Of a stretch of 7,756 nucleotides of DNA, positions 5,711 through 7,756 are shown in pieces. The position numbers were made by a program, and so were the translations under genes. Within the stretch, counting starts at the first letter, position 1. Each line of letters begins with the position of its first letter. Under the pieces are notes generated by a model. It ran no database searches. It worked only from the letters and a program-made list of their open reading frames with translations, and had not been told where the DNA came from. The stretch is taken from positions 1 through 7,756 of the forward strand of contig JAADFA010000060.1 in the NCBI GenBank assembly GCA_013153135.1. Reading direction: 5' to 3'. This DNA comes from Chloroflexota bacterium (GTDB lineage Bacteria > Chloroflexota > Anaerolineae > Anaerolineales > DRMV01).

Positions 5711-6106
5711 TTACGTGCGCACCACGGGTTGGTCGGGCAGGCCATAGGCCGCGACCTTGAGCGCCTTGAGGGGCAACAGCGCGCACTTGGCCCGAGCCGG
5801 ACTCAATTGTAACCCAAGAAGGCGAAAAACGTCCTCCTTAGTCAAGCTGCGCACCTCGTCCAACGAGCGCCCTTGGATATACTCCATCAACAAATCCGCA
5901 GAAGCCATGGAGATGGCACACCCCTGGCCTTCGAAGCGGGCCTGAAGGTGGCCCTGGGCATCGCGTTTAAGCATCACGCGAACCCAGTCACCACATAGGG
6001 GGTTCTCGTCCTCATACACTGCGTCGGGCTCGTCCAACGTCCCTTTGAAGTGCGGACGCTTGTAGCGTTCCAAGATTTGTTCGCGATATAGTTCTTCAAA
6101 AAACAT
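5711..6106 (-). CDS. sufU: SufU/IscU-type Fe-S cluster assembly scaffold protein
   Basis: A 131-residue NifU/IscU-fold protein that accepts sulfur from a cysteine desulfurase and helps build Fe-S clusters in the cytoplasm. The N-terminus LYREQILERYKRPHFKG and the motifs ENPLCGD (35-40, with Cys38 and Asp40), GQGCAISMASA (61-70, Cys63) and ARAKCALLPLKALK (104-117, Cys108) are SufU-like. Together Cys38, Asp40, Cys63 and Cys108 match the zinc/cluster ligands. Unlike Bacillus-type SufU, which has an insertion of about 20 residues between the second and third Cys (62-residue gap), the gap here is 45 residues, close to IscU. The start is ATG 6104-6106 with a strong AAGGAGGT 5 bases upstream. It lies 16 bases after the C39 protein gene and 32 bases before the Rieske gene. 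No desulfurase or SufBCD gene is in view. Confidence 0.9.
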   Translation of the reverse strand: MFFEELYREQILERYKRPHFKGTLDEPDAVYEDENPLCGDWVRVMLKRDAQGHLQARFEGQGCAISMASADLLMEYIQGRSLDEVRSLTKEDVFRLLGLQLSPARAKCALLPLKALKVAAYGLPDQPVVRT

Positions 6107-6122
6107 GGTGTACCTCCTTGAA

Positions 6123-7583
6123 TTAAGGCGACAAGCCTAGAAATTCTAACCCGTAGCGGGCATCCCGACTGTGGGGATTGATCTCCAAGGCTTTGCGGAA
6201 GGCCTGCGCGGCCTTTTGCGGCTCACCAAGGCGGTAATACAGCCATCCTCGCCACACCCATGCTTCCTCAGAATCAGGTGTGATTTTAAGCGCGTAGTCG
6301 ATAATGGCTTGCAATTTGTCCAGTTGCCAGCTGTGAAAGTAGGCAAAGAAGGGGCCAAATTGATAACGCAACATGCGCTGCGGCAAGCCGATTTCAAACG
6401 CGCGGTCATAGGCCTGGGCAGCCTCGGTCCAACGTTCAAAGAAAACCAAGTTCGACCCCAAATTGAACCACGCAAACGCGTCGTTGGGATCCGCCTCGAT
6501 TTCACGTTGGGCCTGTTCAAGCGCGATCTGGCGACTATCCTTGAAAAAGCGATATGGGCCTAGCAAGGGCAGCAAACGTGGCTCATGCTCTGGAGGATAG
6601 ACCAAGATAAACACGCGATTGAAAGCTTTCCAATCTTGGTCAAAAGTATCGTAGGGCACCCATCGGTTCGGGCCGTAGTACGAATCCTGGACCAAGAACG
6701 CGCCCCGTTCATCATCGTAGCCGGTCACGAACAGGTAATGCCCAGCCCAGCGGTCATCGTTGGGCCAATAGCCCCGGTCAAGGTGCATTCCGGCTTCGAT
6801 CATGACCGGATAGCCCGCGGCCAAAAAGCCCTTGAGCAAGGATAGCGTACCACCCACTCGGAAAAGCGCGCGCAGGTTCGGCACGTGCTCGTTGACGTAG
6901 AGGACCAACTCCTCGACGTTGACGTTGCGGTCCTTTAAGTTGGGGCGGATCACACGCGCGATATCGTCTTGCGTGCCCTTCCACCCCCACCATTGAAGGT
7001 AGAAAGCGAGGGTTGCCGGACCGCAGTTGTTGACCGTTTGCTGGAACCAACGAGGCATGGGCGGCACTTGCGCGCTTGGGGGCAAGGGTGTAGGTGTTGG
7101 CGTGGGCGTAGGTGAGGCCGTTGGTGTGGGCGTTGCTTGGGGCGTTGCGGTCGGGGTGTGGGGCTTTGGCGTAGGTGATGCGGTCATCGTCGGCGTGGGC
7201 GTTGGGGTAGCGAAGGTCAATGTAGGTCGCGCGGCCAAAGGATTGTTATCCACCGGATGCAGAGCCATGCGCAACCACGTGCGCGCGACCTCAACCCGCC
7301 AAGCTAAGCGGGTATGCACCGGAGGCCACGCGTAGAGGGCCATGCTCAACGTAGCCAAGCTGAGGCTAAGGTACAGCCAGTCCCGATAGCGCAACCGGGG
7401 GTTAAGGTACAACGGGCTAGGCCCCAGCTTTAGAAGGCGGCCAAGCCACAACGCCAATCGCGGATGCTTCGGCAGCAACCGTTGTTGCAAACGGACCAAG
7501 CTCTGACGCAGCCATGGCCAATAGCCTAACCCCCATAAGGCCAAGACGACGATCCAAAGCCAAAACAACATCGGCAACACCAT
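6123..7583 (-). CDS. Membrane-anchored C39-like cysteine peptidase with Thr/Pro stalk and C-terminal TPRs
   Basis: A 486-residue protein. Two membrane helices (about 5-22 and 69-87) flank a very basic loop, which should be cytoplasmic by the positive-inside rule, placing the rest outside the cell. A Thr/Pro stalk spans 124-168. Residues 178-330 form a C39-like papain-fold domain: Gln181/182 before NNCGPATLAFYLQWWG (Cys187), GHYLFVTGYDDERG (His282) and FLVQDSYYG (Asp300), a complete Cys-His-Asp triad. Residues about 353-480 hold TPRs, for example AWFNLGSNLVFFERWTEAAQ and AWVWRGWLYYRLGEPQKAAQ. There is no ABC transporter part, so it is not a classic bacteriocin exporter. The likely role is extracellular peptide or protein cleavage; the substrate is unknown. 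The start is ATG 7581-7583 after GGGAGGGGAG. An upstream in-frame start at 7664 would run through the terminator and is rejected. sufU follows after 16 bases. Confidence 0.88.
   Translation of the reverse strand: MVLPMLFWLWIVVLALWGLGYWPWLRQSLVRLQQRLLPKHPRLALWLGRLLKLGPSPLYLNPRLRYRDWLYLSLSLATLSMALYAWPPVHTRLAWRVEVARTWLRMALHPVDNNPLAARPTLTFATPTPTPTMTASPTPKPHTPTATPQATPTPTASPTPTPTPTPLPPSAQVPPMPRWFQQTVNNCGPATLAFYLQWWGWKGTQDDIARVIRPNLKDRNVNVEELVLYVNEHVPNLRALFRVGGTLSLLKGFLAAGYPVMIEAGMHLDRGYWPNDDRWAGHYLFVTGYDDERGAFLVQDSYYGPNRWVPYDTFDQDWKAFNRVFILVYPPEHEPRLLPLLGPYRFFKDSRQIALEQAQREIEADPNDAFAWFNLGSNLVFFERWTEAAQAYDRAFEIGLPQRMLRYQFGPFFAYFHSWQLDKLQAIIDYALKITPDSEEAWVWRGWLYYRLGEPQKAAQAFRKALEINPHSRDARYGLEFLGLSP
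7080..7214 (-). repeat. Thr-Pro low-complexity coding repeat
   Basis: These 45 codons (residues 124-168 of the C39-like protein) are dominated by repeated ACN-CCN (Thr-Pro) pairs, seen on the plus strand as runs of GGTGTNGG and GGCGTNGG. They encode a stiff, extended, probably exposed stalk between the membrane helix and the peptidase domain. Such tracts are prone to slippage, so length may vary between strains. It is not a CRISPR or tandem satellite; the unit is 6 bases and imperfect. Confidence 0.85.
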
Positions 7584-7624
7584 CGCTCCCCTCCCAAGTA
7601 GCGACTTTCTCTCCCCTCCTGGCT

Positions 7625-7661
7625 TGAGAAAAGAAAAGGCCCCACACTTGGGTTGGGGCCT
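7625..7661 (-). terminator. Intrinsic terminator downstream of the tRNA
   Basis: On the minus strand, AGGCCCCA (7654-7661) and TGGGGCCT (7637-7644) form a perfect 8-pair stem with a 9-base loop. It is followed at once by a T-rich tract, TTTTCTTTTCTC (7625-7636). The stem starts 6 bases after the tRNA 3' end, so it should end the tRNA transcript. It separates the tRNA from the C39 gene, which then needs its own promoter or read-through. No convincing promoter was found between 7584 and 7624. Confidence 0.9.
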
Positions 7662-7667
7662 CAATCA

Positions 7668-7739
7668 TGGCGAGGGTGGGATTCGAACCCACAACCTAGG
7701 GATTATGATTCCCCCGCTCTACCGTTGAGCTACCTCGCC
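7668..7739 (-). tRNA. tRNA with CAT anticodon, most likely elongator tRNA-Met
   Basis: A full 72-base cloverleaf can be drawn: acceptor GGCGAGG/CCTCGCC (7 perfect pairs), D stem GCTC/GAGC with a 7-base loop, anticodon stem GGGGA/TCCCT, loop ATCATAA (anticodon CAT), a 5-base variable loop AGGTT, T stem GTGGG/CCCAC with loop TTCGAAT, and discriminator A. CCA is not encoded. It is not the initiator: base pair 1-72 is a G-C match and the three G-C pairs are not next to the loop. Elongator Met is preferred over tRNA-Ile2 (lysidine-modified CAT) because positions 4 and 5 are G and A rather than the C-C I recall for Ile2. That choice is less certain than the tRNA itself. Base 32 is A, which is uncommon. 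Confidence 0.95.
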
Positions 7740-7756
7740 ACGCGCTTCCCATTGTA

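Noticed and set aside
5328..5786. Longer reading of the Rieske gene starting at 5786
   Set aside because: It overlaps the last 76 bases of sufU, and the extra residues do not resemble Rieske proteins. ATG 5678 has TAGGAG.
7080..7214. Repetitive GGTGT/GGCGT tract as CRISPR or satellite DNA
   Set aside because: The units are about 6 bases, imperfect, in frame, and encode a Thr-Pro stalk; there are no spacers.
6123..7664. Longer reading of the C39-like gene starting at 7664
   Set aside because: It would translate through the tRNA terminator hairpin. ATG 7583 has a strong purine-rich ribosome site and starts directly at the first membrane helix.

Overview
The window looks like a piece of a GC-rich bacterial chromosome, most plausibly from the Chloroflexota (Anaerolineae-like). 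That lineage call is an inference. It rests on two membrane proteins with long Thr-Pro linkers, a membrane-anchored Ig-like protein of a kind common in that phylum, a P-II-like gene next to a CPA2 antiporter, and tight co-directional gene packing. No rRNA or marker protein is present to prove it.

Layout: all complete genes lie on the minus strand, so they are transcribed from the right end to the left end. The only plus-strand gene is the last 49 codons of a trypsin-co-occurring domain (Trypco1-like) protein at the left edge, convergent with the rest. From right to left: (1) a CAT-anticodon tRNA, followed by a strong intrinsic terminator; (2) a three-gene run of a membrane-anchored C39-like cysteine protease with a Thr-Pro stalk and TPRs, a SufU/IscU-type Fe-S scaffold and a Rieske-type ferredoxin; (3) a candidate extended -10 promoter, then a four-gene run of a double-HTH XRE regulator, a small TPR protein, a GNAT acetyltransferase and holo-ACP synthase AcpS; (4) a second candidate extended -10 promoter with a short hairpin-rich leader, then a CPA2-type cation/proton antiporter, a P-II-like protein and a secreted, membrane-anchored Ig-like protein, the last two with coupled start and stop.

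How the genes may work together: the antiporter and P-II-like protein form a believable transporter plus signal-sensing pair, with the Ig-like surface protein as an unexplained third partner. SufU and the Rieske ferredoxin are both Fe-S related and share an operon. AcpS is the housekeeping enzyme that activates acyl carrier protein; it overlaps the acetyltransferase gene. The XRE and TPR genes may form a small regulatory pair.

There is no stretch above 300 bases without a gene. The 76-base convergent gap (153-228) shows no convincing terminator. No CRISPR array, insertion sequence, phage gene or replication origin was seen. I found no clear-cut new system. The most promising leads are the antiporter/P-II/Ig-like cassette with its structured leader, the compact SufU, the outward-facing C39-TPR protein, and the Trypco1 fragment whose neighbours lie outside the window.
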